A DNA stretch of 64,000 nt, taken from a candidate division KSB1 bacterium. GTDB taxonomy: Bacteria; Zhuqueibacterota; Zhuqueibacteria; Thermofontimicrobiales; Thermofontimicrobiaceae. The DNA is taken from the NCBI GenBank assembly GCA_034506395.1, contig JAPDPQ010000009.1:62001-126000 (forward strand), written 5' to 3'. Made by a program: the position numbers and the translations under genes. Position 1 is the first letter of the stretch, and every line of letters begins with the position of its first letter. Below the pieces are notes generated by a model that saw nothing but the letters and a program-made list of their open reading frames with translations, did no database searches and was not told the DNA's origin. Of this stretch, positions 54,294 to 63,542 are shown piece after piece.

Positions 54294-54623
54294 TTAGGCA
54301 CCTAATATTTTATCGATTTTTTCTTTAATGTGATGCTTCGGAACGGCACCGATGATTTGGTCAACCACCTTGCCATCTTTAAACAGCAGCAATGTCGGAA
54401 TGCTGCGAATGCCATATTTAATAGCGATCCGCTGATTTGAATCTACATCGCATTTGCCTACTTTCAATTTTCCCTCATAATCGCGCGCCAATTCATCAAC
54501 GATCGGAGAGATCATTTTGCATGGCCCACACCAAATTGCCCAGAAATCGATCAAGACCGGATGAGGAGATTGCAGCACTTCATTTTCAAAATTTTCTTCG
54601 TTAATAGCCAGCAAGTTGCTCAT
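54294..54623 (-). CDS. trxA: Thioredoxin
   Basis: The 109-residue protein has the redox motif 'WCGPCK', the cis-proline loop 'GIRSIPTLLLF' and the standard length of thioredoxin. It reduces disulfides in the cytoplasm. I use ATG 54623, with GGAG about nine bases ahead; a longer reading from 54647 adds eight residues. Its neighbour downstream is the Trp-attenuated unit, whose promoter lies in the intergenic space, so there is no need to link the two in function. Confidence 0.93.
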   Translation of the reverse strand: MSNLLAINEENFENEVLQSPHPVLIDFWAIWCGPCKMISPIVDELARDYEGKLKVGKCDVDSNQRIAIKYGIRSIPTLLLFKDGKVVDQIIGAVPKHHIKEKIDKILGA

Positions 54624-54970
54624 CGATGTTCGCTCCATTTTAGTCATTTTTATTTTTTTGGATTACTCAATTGACATGCATGTATGAGATCAAGATCCTA
54701 TGGCGTGCGTGAACTTTATCCGACCAAAAATCCATGATCGCCTTCTGATGAAATTGCCTTAAAGATAAAAATTATCATTTAAAATTGCAAGCACAATTTA
54801 AAAAAATTGATTAAGGAGGATAAGATATAAAATTATTATCTTGGGTAAATCAGTGATAATCGAATATGCGGAAATTGCAAAATAGCAAAGAGGGCGATAG
54901 AGCGATTATTCTGGGGATTTCCTTCAGATCTGGCAAGGATCTCAGCGTTTCAGAGTTGTCAGAAAAATGC

Positions 54971-54999
54971 TTGATTTTTTGATAGAATTTGATTATCAT
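54971..54999 (+). promoter_or_regulatory. Promoter of the Nudix gene
   Basis: TTGATT (54971-54976) and TATCAT (54994-54999) are 17 bases apart, 51 bases before the ATG at 55050. The rest of the 426-base gap between trxA and this gene (54624-55049) holds nothing that I can recognise. Confidence 0.55.
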
Positions 55000-55049
55000 A
55001 AGCACTATTATGAAACAAACCAAAAAGAGTTAAGCAGGAGAATTCATTG

Positions 55050-55475
55050 ATGATTCAAAATCTGACTGAGCTTGATGTCATCCAAGCTGCTGGTGGTTTG
55101 CTATGGCGTTCGACTGCTCATGGTAACGAACTGGCGATCATCCATCGGCCGAAGCATGATGACTGGACATTGCCCAAAGGGAAATTAGAGCCAGGCGAAA
55201 CCTGGCACGAGGCGGCACTTCGAGAGGTGTTTGAGGAGACAGGGTGCCAGGCAGAAATTGAAAATTTTGCCGGCTGTGTTTGCTATGTTACGAATAAAGT
55301 TCCCAAGTTAGTGCTTTATTGGAATATGAAATTAATTGCTCCGATGCCGTTTCGGACAAATAATGAGGTAGATCGGCTCCAATGGTGGAGCGCTGACGCT
55401 GCGGTAGGCAAACTCACCTACCCCAAAGAACGGGAACTGGTCTTAAAAAATGTTTCATTATTGCCCTGTTATTAA
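55050..55475 (+). CDS. Nudix hydrolase
   Basis: The 141-residue protein has the complete Nudix box GX5EX7REUXEEXGU ('GKLEPGETWHEAALREVFEE', then TG), with metal ligands in REVFEE. The surroundings 'AAGGLLWRS' and 'HDDWTLPKGKLEPGE' are typical of diadenosine polyphosphate or MutT-like hydrolases. It cleaves nucleoside diphosphate-linked compounds; the exact substrate is unknown. AGGAG lies nine bases before ATG 55050. It precedes the trypsin-like protease gene by 132 bases on the same strand. Confidence 0.9.
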   Translation: MIQNLTELDVIQAAGGLLWRSTAHGNELAIIHRPKHDDWTLPKGKLEPGETWHEAALREVFEETGCQAEIENFAGCVCYVTNKVPKLVLYWNMKLIAPMPFRTNNEVDRLQWWSADAAVGKLTYPKERELVLKNVSLLPCY

Positions 55476-55607
55476 ATCTCAATTTCATGGGTTGAACATA
55501 TCCTATCGAGATCCTATCACCACTTTTCATGGCTCGCCATCTCAGTTGAAAACGATCGCTCGATTAGTCTCTGAAAAAATTTTAATTGAAAGGAAAGAGA
55601 GGTTAAC

Positions 55608-56615
55608 ATGCCAACCATCCAACAGATTTTGGCAATACAAAAACGGGTTCAGTTTGAGCTCATGAAAAAAAAGAACGTTGTCGGCGTCGGGATTGGTTAT
55701 AAAATGTCAAATCATCGAACCACAGGAGAAATTGGTCTGGTGGTTTTTGTTTCGGACAAGCTTCCGGCGGCGCAATTAGCCAGCCGAGACGTCATTCCGA
55801 AAGCGATTAAGGGAGTCGTCACTGATGTCAAGCCGGTGGGTCGGATCATAATTCATAAGTCGCGGACCGAACGTTGGCGCCCAGCGCCGCCTGGGGTGAG
55901 TATCGGCCACGAATATGTTACGGCAGGTACCTTCGGTGCAGTTGTGCGAGATAATGCAACCGGTAAAAAACTGATCCTCTCCAATAATCATGTTTTGGCC
56001 AACAGTAATGACGCACGAAAAAAGGACGCCATCGTTCAGCCGGGTCCCATCGATGGCGGACGCGCTCCGCAGGACTTGATTGCTCAACTGGAACGTTTCG
56101 TCCCGATCAGCTTCAAAAAAAGTGAAACGAACGTATGTTCGATCGCGGCTCGGATCGCCAAAATCGCGAATTATCTTGCCGCGCGGTTTGGTTCAAAATC
56201 GCGGTTGGCCCCCTTTCGGATCGAAGATGCCGTGAATGTGGTCGACGCAGCGGTCGCATCGCCCTGGGGCGATAGCATTACGGATGAAATTCTCAACTTG
56301 GGAACGGTCCATGGCATTGCTGAACCTGAACTAAATATGAAAGTGAGAAAAAGCGGACGAACCACTGCTGTGACCGAAGGCACGATTACCAGCCTGAATA
56401 CCATGGTCGAGGTCGGTTATGGCAATGGTAAAAGTGCCATTTTTGAAAATCAGATCATCACGACCAATATGTCCGCCCCAGGGGATTCTGGCTCCCTGCT
56501 GGTAACTGCCGATGGAAATAATGCAGTGGGATTACTATTTGCCGGTTCTAATGAAGTGACTGTTTTTAACCCAATTCAGCAGGTTTTAGATCTGTTAGAG
56601 GTCCATTTTGAGTGA
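55608..56615 (+). CDS. Trypsin-like serine protease without signal peptide
   Basis: The 335-residue protein contains a chymotrypsin-fold triad: 'LSNNHVLA' (His128), an Asp in 'NVVDAAVA' (Asp213, best candidate) and 'APGDSGSLL' (Ser294). An N-terminal region of about 90 residues ('NVVGVGIGYKMSN', 'LVVFVSDKLP') precedes the catalytic domain and is not a signal peptide, so the protein is probably cytoplasmic or exported by another route. An insert at about 155-205 separates His and Asp. The catalytic pattern resembles S1-type proteases of bacteria. Start ATG 55608 with AAGAGAGG ahead. The substrate is unknown. Confidence 0.75.
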   Translation: MPTIQQILAIQKRVQFELMKKKNVVGVGIGYKMSNHRTTGEIGLVVFVSDKLPAAQLASRDVIPKAIKGVVTDVKPVGRIIIHKSRTERWRPAPPGVSIGHEYVTAGTFGAVVRDNATGKKLILSNNHVLANSNDARKKDAIVQPGPIDGGRAPQDLIAQLERFVPISFKKSETNVCSIAARIAKIANYLAARFGSKSRLAPFRIEDAVNVVDAAVASPWGDSITDEILNLGTVHGIAEPELNMKVRKSGRTTAVTEGTITSLNTMVEVGYGNGKSAIFENQIITTNMSAPGDSGSLLVTADGNNAVGLLFAGSNEVTVFNPIQQVLDLLEVHFE

Positions 56616-56928
56616 CATGCTCGAACGTGGTGCTGAAGGTCTTTTTTGCATAAAGCAGCGCTATTTTTGAAAGCAGTTCGGCCAAGCATTTCGCATTAGT
56701 GCAACAGAACTCATCATGAGAAATCCAATAAAATTTTGTTTGGTAGATGGATGAAATGGATTGGTGTAATCATCGCCAAAGTAAGGAACTGAACCGCTCT
56801 GAAAAGAACCTCCAGAATGAACTTTGCCATAGTTGCGAGGCTCACCGATACTTAACTCTGAGCGCGAGATCAAATTCTAACCATGGATTTTGCGATTTGG
56901 TAAATCAATTTGAGGAAATTTGATAAGC
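56616..56928. other. Intergenic region, nothing recognised
   Basis: This 313-base stretch between the trypsin-like protease and the URO-D family gene has no convincing reading frame, hairpin or repeat. No good promoter was seen. Confidence 0.4.
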
Positions 56929-57936
56929 ATGACGCATCGTGAACGGATTCGAACGATCATTTCTGGTAAAGCGGCTGATCGTGTCGGTTTTTGGCTGGGT
57001 AAACCCCATCCCGATACGGAGCCGATCTATCTCAACGCCTTCAAGCAACCCGATATGGAACATATCCGCCAGATGCTTCAAGATGATTTCCGCTGGATAT
57101 GTCCGCAATGGAACTCCTATAAACATCCTGAGGGGAAACCGATGTGGGACATGCAACGCAAAGGCAAAGAGCTCAGTGCCGAGGGCGTCTTTGCCGATTG
57201 CGAGGATGTCCAGCAAGTTCATGATTTCGATTGGCCGAATCCCGATTATCTCGATTTTTCCGAGACATTGGCCGAGCTCAGACAAGCTGGAGATGTATAT
57301 CGAGCCAGCGGCTTCTGGTGTCCGTTCTTCCATGAGATCGCCGATTTCTTCGGCATGGAAAATTATTTCATCAAGATGTATACTCATCCTGATGTGGTGC
57401 ATGCCGTGACCCGTCACGTGATCGATTTTTACCTGGAGGCGAATCGTCGATTCTTCGAGCAAGCTGGGGATCTGATCGATGCGTTCTTTTTTGGGAATGA
57501 TTTTGGCACTCAACTCGATCTACTCATCAGCCCTGGATTGTTCGAAGAGTTCGTGTTTCCTTATTTCAAGGAATTGACCGACCAAGGGCATCGTTATGGC
57601 TATCAGGTGATTCTCCATTCCTGTGGTTCGATCTTTAAAGTCATTCCTCGATTAATTGACCTTGGGGTTGAGGCATTGCACCCACTTCAGGCAAAAGCCA
57701 GCAACATGGATGCAGAGATTTTAGCCCGCGAATTTAAGGGGGAGGTCGCTTTTATTGGTGGCATCGATACGCAGCAAATACTGGTACATGCCAGCCCCGA
57801 TGAGGTCAAACAAGAAGTACGACGCGTGAAAGCATTGCTTGGTCCGTGTCTGGTCGTCAGCCCTAGCCACGAAGCGCTATTGCCCAATGTGCCAGCCGAA
57901 AATGTGCGGGCCATGGCTGAGGCTGCCCTGGAGTAG
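56929..57936 (+). CDS. Uroporphyrinogen decarboxylase-family protein (methyltransferase-like)
   Basis: The 335-residue protein has the URO-D fold plan with 'MTHRERIRTIISGKAADRVGFW' at the start (given in part) and 'VILHSCGS' near residue 228. This HxC is typical of the zinc-binding, corrinoid-linked methyltransferases of this superfamily rather than true HemE, and it lacks the N-terminal 'RQAGRY' motif of HemE. 'FIGGIDTQ' near the C-terminus is a further family motif. It probably moves methyl or similar groups or modifies an unknown substrate; a true HemE role is unlikely. ATG 56929 has a distant GAGGA, so the start is uncertain. Confidence 0.75.
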   Translation: MTHRERIRTIISGKAADRVGFWLGKPHPDTEPIYLNAFKQPDMEHIRQMLQDDFRWICPQWNSYKHPEGKPMWDMQRKGKELSAEGVFADCEDVQQVHDFDWPNPDYLDFSETLAELRQAGDVYRASGFWCPFFHEIADFFGMENYFIKMYTHPDVVHAVTRHVIDFYLEANRRFFEQAGDLIDAFFFGNDFGTQLDLLISPGLFEEFVFPYFKELTDQGHRYGYQVILHSCGSIFKVIPRLIDLGVEALHPLQAKASNMDAEILAREFKGEVAFIGGIDTQQILVHASPDEVKQEVRRVKALLGPCLVVSPSHEALLPNVPAENVRAMAEAALE

Positions 57937-58000
57937 ATGATTGACGTTTTCAATCTAATTAGTGCGTCAACGAAAACGATTAAATTTTTAGCCAACCGTC

Positions 58001-58021
58001 ATTCCGAACGAAGTGAGGAAT
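58001..58021 (+). repeat. Dispersed palindromic-end repeat, copy 3
   Basis: The element opens ATTCCG and closes GAGGAAT like the copies at 52855-52875 and 53061-53081, and it is also intergenic. It lies between the URO-D family gene and the ThiF-like gene, which converge. Confidence 0.5.
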
Positions 58022-58097
58022 CTGGTCACTTTGAGGTTATTTCATTTACCGATTTCTCCTTTGGGTCGAAATAATTAGGTGAGTTTCCGTTCAGGTA

Positions 58098-59147
58098 CTA
58101 ATTCCCTACATATCTGGAATAGAGGCTGCGCGCAATTGCTGTATCGGTGGTTCCTTTGACAATTGCCCGGCCATCGGGAAAAATGGATAATTCATAATTT
58201 TCGATCTCAAAGCGGATCAAATACTCATTGGCTTTCACCACACCCAGTTCCGCAAGCTGGATGGCTAATCGAGGGAGATCGAGCTGGGTTTGTTTAAATG
58301 GCAGAATCTGCACCGCATTGCGGCCGCACAGCGTAGTGAAGGCACTGCCGTGCTTGCCCTCAAGGTAATCGAACCACCGCTGATTGCAGACCGGGCAGTT
58401 CTTCTGAATTTTTTCTTTCGCAATATCAATAGTCTGATAGCTATTCTGCCAGACATCGATGCTGATCAAATTGCGATTGATCGCTGCCTTGTTCCCGATT
58501 ATTATTTTGATCGCTTCGGCAGATTGAATGGAGGCGATTATCGCGACGATGGAAGCCAAAACACCGACAGTTTCGCAGGTCGGGACTGTTCCCGGTTCGG
58601 GGATTTTTTCCATCACGCATCGAAGGCAAGCAGTTTCTCCGGGGAGAATAGTCATGGTCAGACCATAGGATTCGATCGCAGCACCGTAAATCCAAGGACG
58701 GCTGTGCTTCACACACGCCTCATTCAATAGAAATCGGGTCTCAAAATTATCCGTAGCATCGATGATCACATCGACATCATTGATCAGCGATTCGATATTG
58801 AATCGATTGGCATCGGCAATGATTGCTTCGGTGTTGATCGTGGAATTGATCTGCTGGATGCGGTGCTGAGCTGCAATGGCCTTAGGCAATCCCTCCTTGA
58901 CATCATGTTCCTCATACAAAAGCTGACGCTGCAGGTTATTCAATTCTAAAAAATCGCGATCGACTAACTTTAGATAGCCCACTCCGGCACGCGCCAGGAT
59001 CGACGCCGAGGCCGCCCCAAGGCCGCCGCATCCCAAGATCATCACCCGACCCCGGGCTAACTTTTCCTGCCCTGCCGGGCCGATCTCCTGAAACGCTATT
59101 TGGCGCGCATAGCGCTCGAACTCTTCTGAACCGAAATTTGTCTTCAT
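58098..59147 (-). CDS. ThiF/MoeB-family E1-like adenylyltransferase
   Basis: The 349-residue protein has the ATP-binding 'ILGCGGLGAASASILARAG' loop, 'DRDFLELNNLQRQLLY', the catalytic Asp in 'IIDATDNFETR', and a zinc site made of 'CLRC' and 'CPVC'. Such enzymes adenylate the C-terminal glycine of a ubiquitin-like sulfur carrier (ThiS or MoaD) for thiamine or molybdopterin synthesis. A C-terminal extension of about 80 residues has no rhodanese motif. No thi or moa gene lies nearby, so the partner protein cannot be told. It is a single gene. Confidence 0.85.
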   Translation of the reverse strand: MKTNFGSEEFERYARQIAFQEIGPAGQEKLARGRVMILGCGGLGAASASILARAGVGYLKLVDRDFLELNNLQRQLLYEEHDVKEGLPKAIAAQHRIQQINSTINTEAIIADANRFNIESLINDVDVIIDATDNFETRFLLNEACVKHSRPWIYGAAIESYGLTMTILPGETACLRCVMEKIPEPGTVPTCETVGVLASIVAIIASIQSAEAIKIIIGNKAAINRNLISIDVWQNSYQTIDIAKEKIQKNCPVCNQRWFDYLEGKHGSAFTTLCGRNAVQILPFKQTQLDLPRLAIQLAELGVVKANEYLIRFEIENYELSIFPDGRAIVKGTTDTAIARSLYSRYVGN

Positions 59148-59293
59148 GCAGTCTTTTGAAATTTATATGACCATACCGAATTTTTAAAATAGCTCAATTT
59201 TCATGACCTCATTGAGCTAAACTCCTTTCCTTGATTCGCGATATTGCCAGTTCGGTTTTCATCAATGATTCTCAGTTGAAATTGAGTTCCATT

Positions 59294-59593
59294 CTATTCT
59301 TTCCTCTGAGCCAGTATCTTATTCAGTGTATCTGATATTTGGAACAGTACCATCACGACTTCGAGGTAAACGCGAACCAGGATCACATAGATGACAAAAA
59401 CGATTGGGGAGAGCAGAATGGTAAGCAGACCAGCGAAGAAACTGGCCCGAAATCCCCAGGCGATGAAGAAAAAGGCGCCGACCGCGGCCCCGAGAATCCC
59501 GATGACAAATAACGTTTGAATCACCTTTGGAACGATGAATTCTGAAAATGAGAAGTCAAATAATGTGGTAAAAAAGCCCTTCGGTTCTTCCAT
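59294..59593 (-). CDS. DUF4282-family small membrane protein
   Basis: The 99-residue protein has an N-terminal 'FFTTLFDFSFSEFIVPKVIQ', then two hydrophobic helices (about 25-48 and 52-75) and a charged amphipathic C-terminus, all typical of DUF4282 proteins. Their function is unknown. AGGGAGG lies just before the ATG. It lies on the same strand between dnaE and thiF-like gene, but the gaps of about 280 and 146 bases suggest a separate unit. Confidence 0.75.
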   Translation of the reverse strand: MEEPKGFFTTLFDFSFSEFIVPKVIQTLFVIGILGAAVGAFFFIAWGFRASFFAGLLTILLSPIVFVIYVILVRVYLEVVMVLFQISDTLNKILAQRKE

Positions 59594-59874
59594 GGTTCCT
59601 CCCTGCGAGTAATTTAACTTTTGGAAAATCGAATTTGATAAATTGAGATTTGAGAAAATGAGTTTTAAAATCCTATTCGGAGTGACCGCTATGGCCCATT
59701 TGATCGAATGAAAATCTCCGCCTCACATTGCGATTCACATGGCATTCTGAGAATTAGGTTATCGAACGACAAAAAGATCGCACGGTTGACACATTTACCC
59801 GTGGAGGGGCAAAAAGTTCCCAACGCATGATGACATCGGCTGGGCATTTTACGAATTTATTTCGGTCTAGCTTA

Positions 59875-62800
59875 TTACAAAGATCGGGGCTGAAGTTCAA
59901 TGCAAATGTTTTCTAAGCCGATAATGTTCGACAATTGGGAGATCAGAGCCGAGGAAGGTTGAGCAGTGATTTTTTTCGAAAGAAACGTATATTCACCGTT
60001 TTCGGGCGTTTTCAGATTGATCAACACGGGCACGGATCCTCGATTTTTCGTCAGAATATTTTTGATTTCGCGCAAATGATGTTCGCTCTGCTGATTAACT
60101 TGGAGGGAAAATTTAATATTTTTGACGCAGCGTTCCCATACCTGATCGATGGGGATCAAATCATCGCACAAAATTTTCGCCTCGTCATTGCCATTTTTCA
60201 TCGAGACTTTTCCGATCACCAGGAGAATGGAATCTTCGTGGACAATTTGTCGATGCTTTTCAAACGCATCAGCAAAGATGATCAGCTCCCCAGTCGCGGT
60301 CAAATCTTCAATGGTCACAAAAGCCATCGGCCGATTTTTGCGGTCAAAATGCTTTTTGATGCCAGTAATCATGGCGATCGTTTTTAGCTCGGCCTTATCG
60401 CTAAGGAAACGGAGCTGATCCAGCGTATGTTGGGAGAACATTTTCAGCTCAATGCTGTACCTGGAGAGCGGATGTCCAGAGAAGTAAAATCCGAGCAGAT
60501 CCTTCTCTCGGCTCAATTGCTCAGAATGGCTCCATGGAGCTACGTCTGGCAACGGTGGTGTATCCGGGCCGATACTGGGCCCACTTGCATCAAAAATGCT
60601 GGTCTGACCATTAGCGCGATGCAGATGGATGCGCTGAGCGTAATTGGCAGCCAGATCGATACTCTGCATCAATTGGGCGCGATGGCCTTGGAGCGAATCC
60701 ATTGCCCCTGCCTGGATGAGGCTTTCCAGCACCTTTTTATTGACCAGCCGGCCATCGACATGAGCAACGAGGTCAAAAATGGTTTTGAACCGACCAAGTT
60801 TTTTTCGAGCCGCCAGGATCGAATTAATGGCATTCCTGCCAACATTTTTGATCGCACCCAAACCGTAGCGGATCGCCTGATTTACAACGGTGAACTCGAA
60901 TTCACTCTCATTCACATCTGGTGGCAAAATTGTGAGGCCCATTCGTTTGCACTCATCGATGAGCACCACGATGCGGCTGGTGTCGCTGATTTCGCTAGTT
61001 AGGTTCGCGGCCATAAATTCGGCTGGGTAATGGGCTTTGAGATAGGCGGTCTGATAGGCGATCAGCGAATAGCCGGCTGCATGAGATTTGTTAAAGCCGT
61101 AGCCAGCAAATTTAACAATGAGGTCAAAAATTTCATTCGAGATGGCAGGGGAAATGCCTTTTTTTTCCGCACCAGCGACGAACTGCTCGCGCATCTGTTT
61201 TATCTGCTCGAGCTTCTTCTTGCTGATTGCGCGCCGCAATAGATCAGCCCCTCCGAGACTGAATCCCGCTAGCTCACTGGCAACTCGCATCACCTGCTCC
61301 TGGTAGATCATGACGCCATAGGTCTCTTTGAGGATCGGCTCCATGAGCGGATGGAGATACTCGATTTTTTGCTCCCCATGTTTGCGAGCGATGAAATCGT
61401 CGATCATGTCCATTGGGCCAGGTCGATACAGCGCGTTCATTGCAATCAAATCGCCGATCCGCTCTGGTTTCAGACGACGCAGGCAATCCCTCATGCCCGA
61501 ACTTTCAAATTGGAATATCGCAACGGTCTCTCCGTTACAGAAGATCTGGAACGTCGCCGGATCGTCTAATGGCAATTGATCCAAGTCCAATTCAATGCCG
61601 CGGTTCTTGAGCAATTTGAGGGTATGATCGATTACGGTCAGCGTGCGCAAGCCCAGAAAGTCCATTTTCAATACGCCGATCTTCTCCAGGGTTTTCATGT
61701 CGTATTGGGTGGTTACATCGCCTTGGCTGGATTTGAACAAGGGCGTATAGTTGGTCAACTCGTCCGGGGTGATGACAACACCAGCGGCGTGGGTTGAAGC
61801 ATGTCGCGCCAGCCCTTCGAGAATGAGCGAGTTCTCGATCAATTTCCGATGCAACTCATCTTGTTCGACCACCTGGCGAAGCTCAGCCACCTGTTCTAGC
61901 GCCTTTTCCAGCGTTGTGCCGAGTTTTTCTGGGATCATTTTAGCAATTTTATCGACTTCGCTAAGGCTCATTTTCAGCACGCGACCGACATCGCGAATCA
62001 CACCGCGCGCTGCCATGGTGCCAAAGGTGATGATCTGAGTGACGTTTTGTTCGCCATATTTCTTCTTGACGTACTGGATGATTTCCTCCCTGCGCTCAAA
62101 GCAGAAATCGATGTCGATATCCGGCATGCTCACGCGCTCAGGATTGAGAAACCGCTCAAACAGGAGATCATATTGGATCGGATCGATATTGGTGATGCGT
62201 AAGACATAAGCGACAAGGCTGCCAGCCGCTGATCCACGTCCTGGTCCCACTGGGATCTTCTCCTTGCGAGCATGATCAATGAAATCCTTCACAATCAAAA
62301 AATAACCAGCATAGCCCATTTTTTTAATGATGTCCAATTCGTAGGTCAAGCGCGCTTCCAGCTCGGGCGTGACCTGGGGATACCGTTCTCGCAGTCCTTG
62401 TTCCGCTAATAGCTGCAAATAATCATCCAGAGATATGTTGCCATATGCCTCAGGCACTTGATAGCGAGGCAAATGAACGCTTTTCAGGTCGAGCGTTAGA
62501 TTGCATTTATCGGCCACCAAACGGGTATTTCGAAGCGCCTCGGGAAAATCATGGAAAAGCTGCTTCATTTCCTCAGGCGATTTGAAATAGACCTCGTTGG
62601 TGTTAAAGCGCATGCGGTTCTCTTCTTCCAAAGATTTGCCGGTTTGCAGACAAAGCAGGATGTCGTGAGCAAAAGCATGTTCGCGTTTCAAGTAATGAGT
62701 ATCATTGGTGGCGACCATTGGGATATTGAGCTTGTTGCTCAATTGCGCGATGCCTTGAATGGCGATTTCCTCTTCGGGGATCTTGTGGCGATGAATTTCA

Positions 62801-63321
62801 AAATAAAAATCATCATGAAAGATGTCCTTGAATTCGAGGGCGGCCCGCTCAGCCGCAGCCAGATCCTGTTGCAAAATGCGCTGCGGCACCTCCCCCTTTA
62901 AACAAGCCGATAATGCAATAAGCCCGTCAGCATGCTGACGAAGCAGTTCCTTATCGATACGCGGCTTGTAATAAAATCCTTCCAAAAAGCCTGCCGACAC
63001 CAGCTTCATGAGGTTCTTATAGCCCGTCTCGTTTTTCGCCAGCAGGATCAGATGAAACGACGCATCTTTAGCTCCTTTCGCAGAAGATCGGTCGAACCGA
63101 CTGCCGGGAGCGATGTATACCTCAGCGCCAATAATCGGTTTGATGCCAGCCTCGCGCGCTTTGGTATAGAATTCAATCGCACCGAACATATTGCCATGAT
63201 CGGTCAAAGCCAGGGTATCCATCCCAAATTCCCGGCACGCTTCGATGAGATCTTCGATTTTGCAGGCGCCATCTAATAAGCTATAATGCGAATGATTATG
63301 AAGATGAACAAAATCGCTCAT
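59875..63321 (-). CDS. dnaE: DNA polymerase III alpha subunit
   Basis: The 1,148-residue replicative polymerase begins 'MSDFVHLHNHSHYSLLDGA', the PHP domain (about 1-280). The polymerase core contains 'GPGRGSAAGSLVAY' and the catalytic 'MPDIDIDF' aspartates (about residues 410-417). 'RHASTHAAGVVI', 'YRPGPMDMIDDFI' and 'GYGFNKSHAAGYS' follow, with a helix-hairpin-helix and an OB domain after about 900. The length and order match DnaE1. ATG 63321 gives the proper start; a longer frame from 63360 is not used. No other replisome gene is nearby. Confidence 0.95.
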   Translation of the reverse strand: MSDFVHLHNHSHYSLLDGACKIEDLIEACREFGMDTLALTDHGNMFGAIEFYTKAREAGIKPIIGAEVYIAPGSRFDRSSAKGAKDASFHLILLAKNETGYKNLMKLVSAGFLEGFYYKPRIDKELLRQHADGLIALSACLKGEVPQRILQQDLAAAERAALEFKDIFHDDFYFEIHRHKIPEEEIAIQGIAQLSNKLNIPMVATNDTHYLKREHAFAHDILLCLQTGKSLEEENRMRFNTNEVYFKSPEEMKQLFHDFPEALRNTRLVADKCNLTLDLKSVHLPRYQVPEAYGNISLDDYLQLLAEQGLRERYPQVTPELEARLTYELDIIKKMGYAGYFLIVKDFIDHARKEKIPVGPGRGSAAGSLVAYVLRITNIDPIQYDLLFERFLNPERVSMPDIDIDFCFERREEIIQYVKKKYGEQNVTQIITFGTMAARGVIRDVGRVLKMSLSEVDKIAKMIPEKLGTTLEKALEQVAELRQVVEQDELHRKLIENSLILEGLARHASTHAAGVVITPDELTNYTPLFKSSQGDVTTQYDMKTLEKIGVLKMDFLGLRTLTVIDHTLKLLKNRGIELDLDQLPLDDPATFQIFCNGETVAIFQFESSGMRDCLRRLKPERIGDLIAMNALYRPGPMDMIDDFIARKHGEQKIEYLHPLMEPILKETYGVMIYQEQVMRVASELAGFSLGGADLLRRAISKKKLEQIKQMREQFVAGAEKKGISPAISNEIFDLIVKFAGYGFNKSHAAGYSLIAYQTAYLKAHYPAEFMAANLTSEISDTSRIVVLIDECKRMGLTILPPDVNESEFEFTVVNQAIRYGLGAIKNVGRNAINSILAARKKLGRFKTIFDLVAHVDGRLVNKKVLESLIQAGAMDSLQGHRAQLMQSIDLAANYAQRIHLHRANGQTSIFDASGPSIGPDTPPLPDVAPWSHSEQLSREKDLLGFYFSGHPLSRYSIELKMFSQHTLDQLRFLSDKAELKTIAMITGIKKHFDRKNRPMAFVTIEDLTATGELIIFADAFEKHRQIVHEDSILLVIGKVSMKNGNDEAKILCDDLIPIDQVWERCVKNIKFSLQVNQQSEHHLREIKNILTKNRGSVPVLINLKTPENGEYTFLSKKITAQPSSALISQLSNIIGLENICIELQPRSL

Positions 63322-63488
63322 AAAGCCGATGTCCCAAATTTTGAAACCACTTTCCAGCAAATCAAATGAAAAATGATAAACTTCCGAGATTGCCTGCTAC
63401 TACCGACAAACAACAATATTGGAATATTGGGAAAATAGCAATGCCGTGGCCATCATCTGGCTTTATAGGTAGGTCGCTGCCGCAGGGT

Positions 63489-63533
63489 AAAAAGGGCTGG
63501 AAACCAGCTCTGCTTATGAACTGGTTCCCAGCC
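63489..63533 (-). terminator. Intrinsic terminator of the CpoB/YbgF-like gene
   Basis: On the minus strand a 13-bp stem (GGCTGGGAACCAG with CTGGTTTCCAGCC; 63521-63533 with 63495-63507, one G-T wobble) is followed by CTTTTT. It lies 10 bases past the stop codon at 63543 and separates that gene from dnaE downstream. Confidence 0.85.
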
Positions 63534-63542
63534 GAAAGTAGA

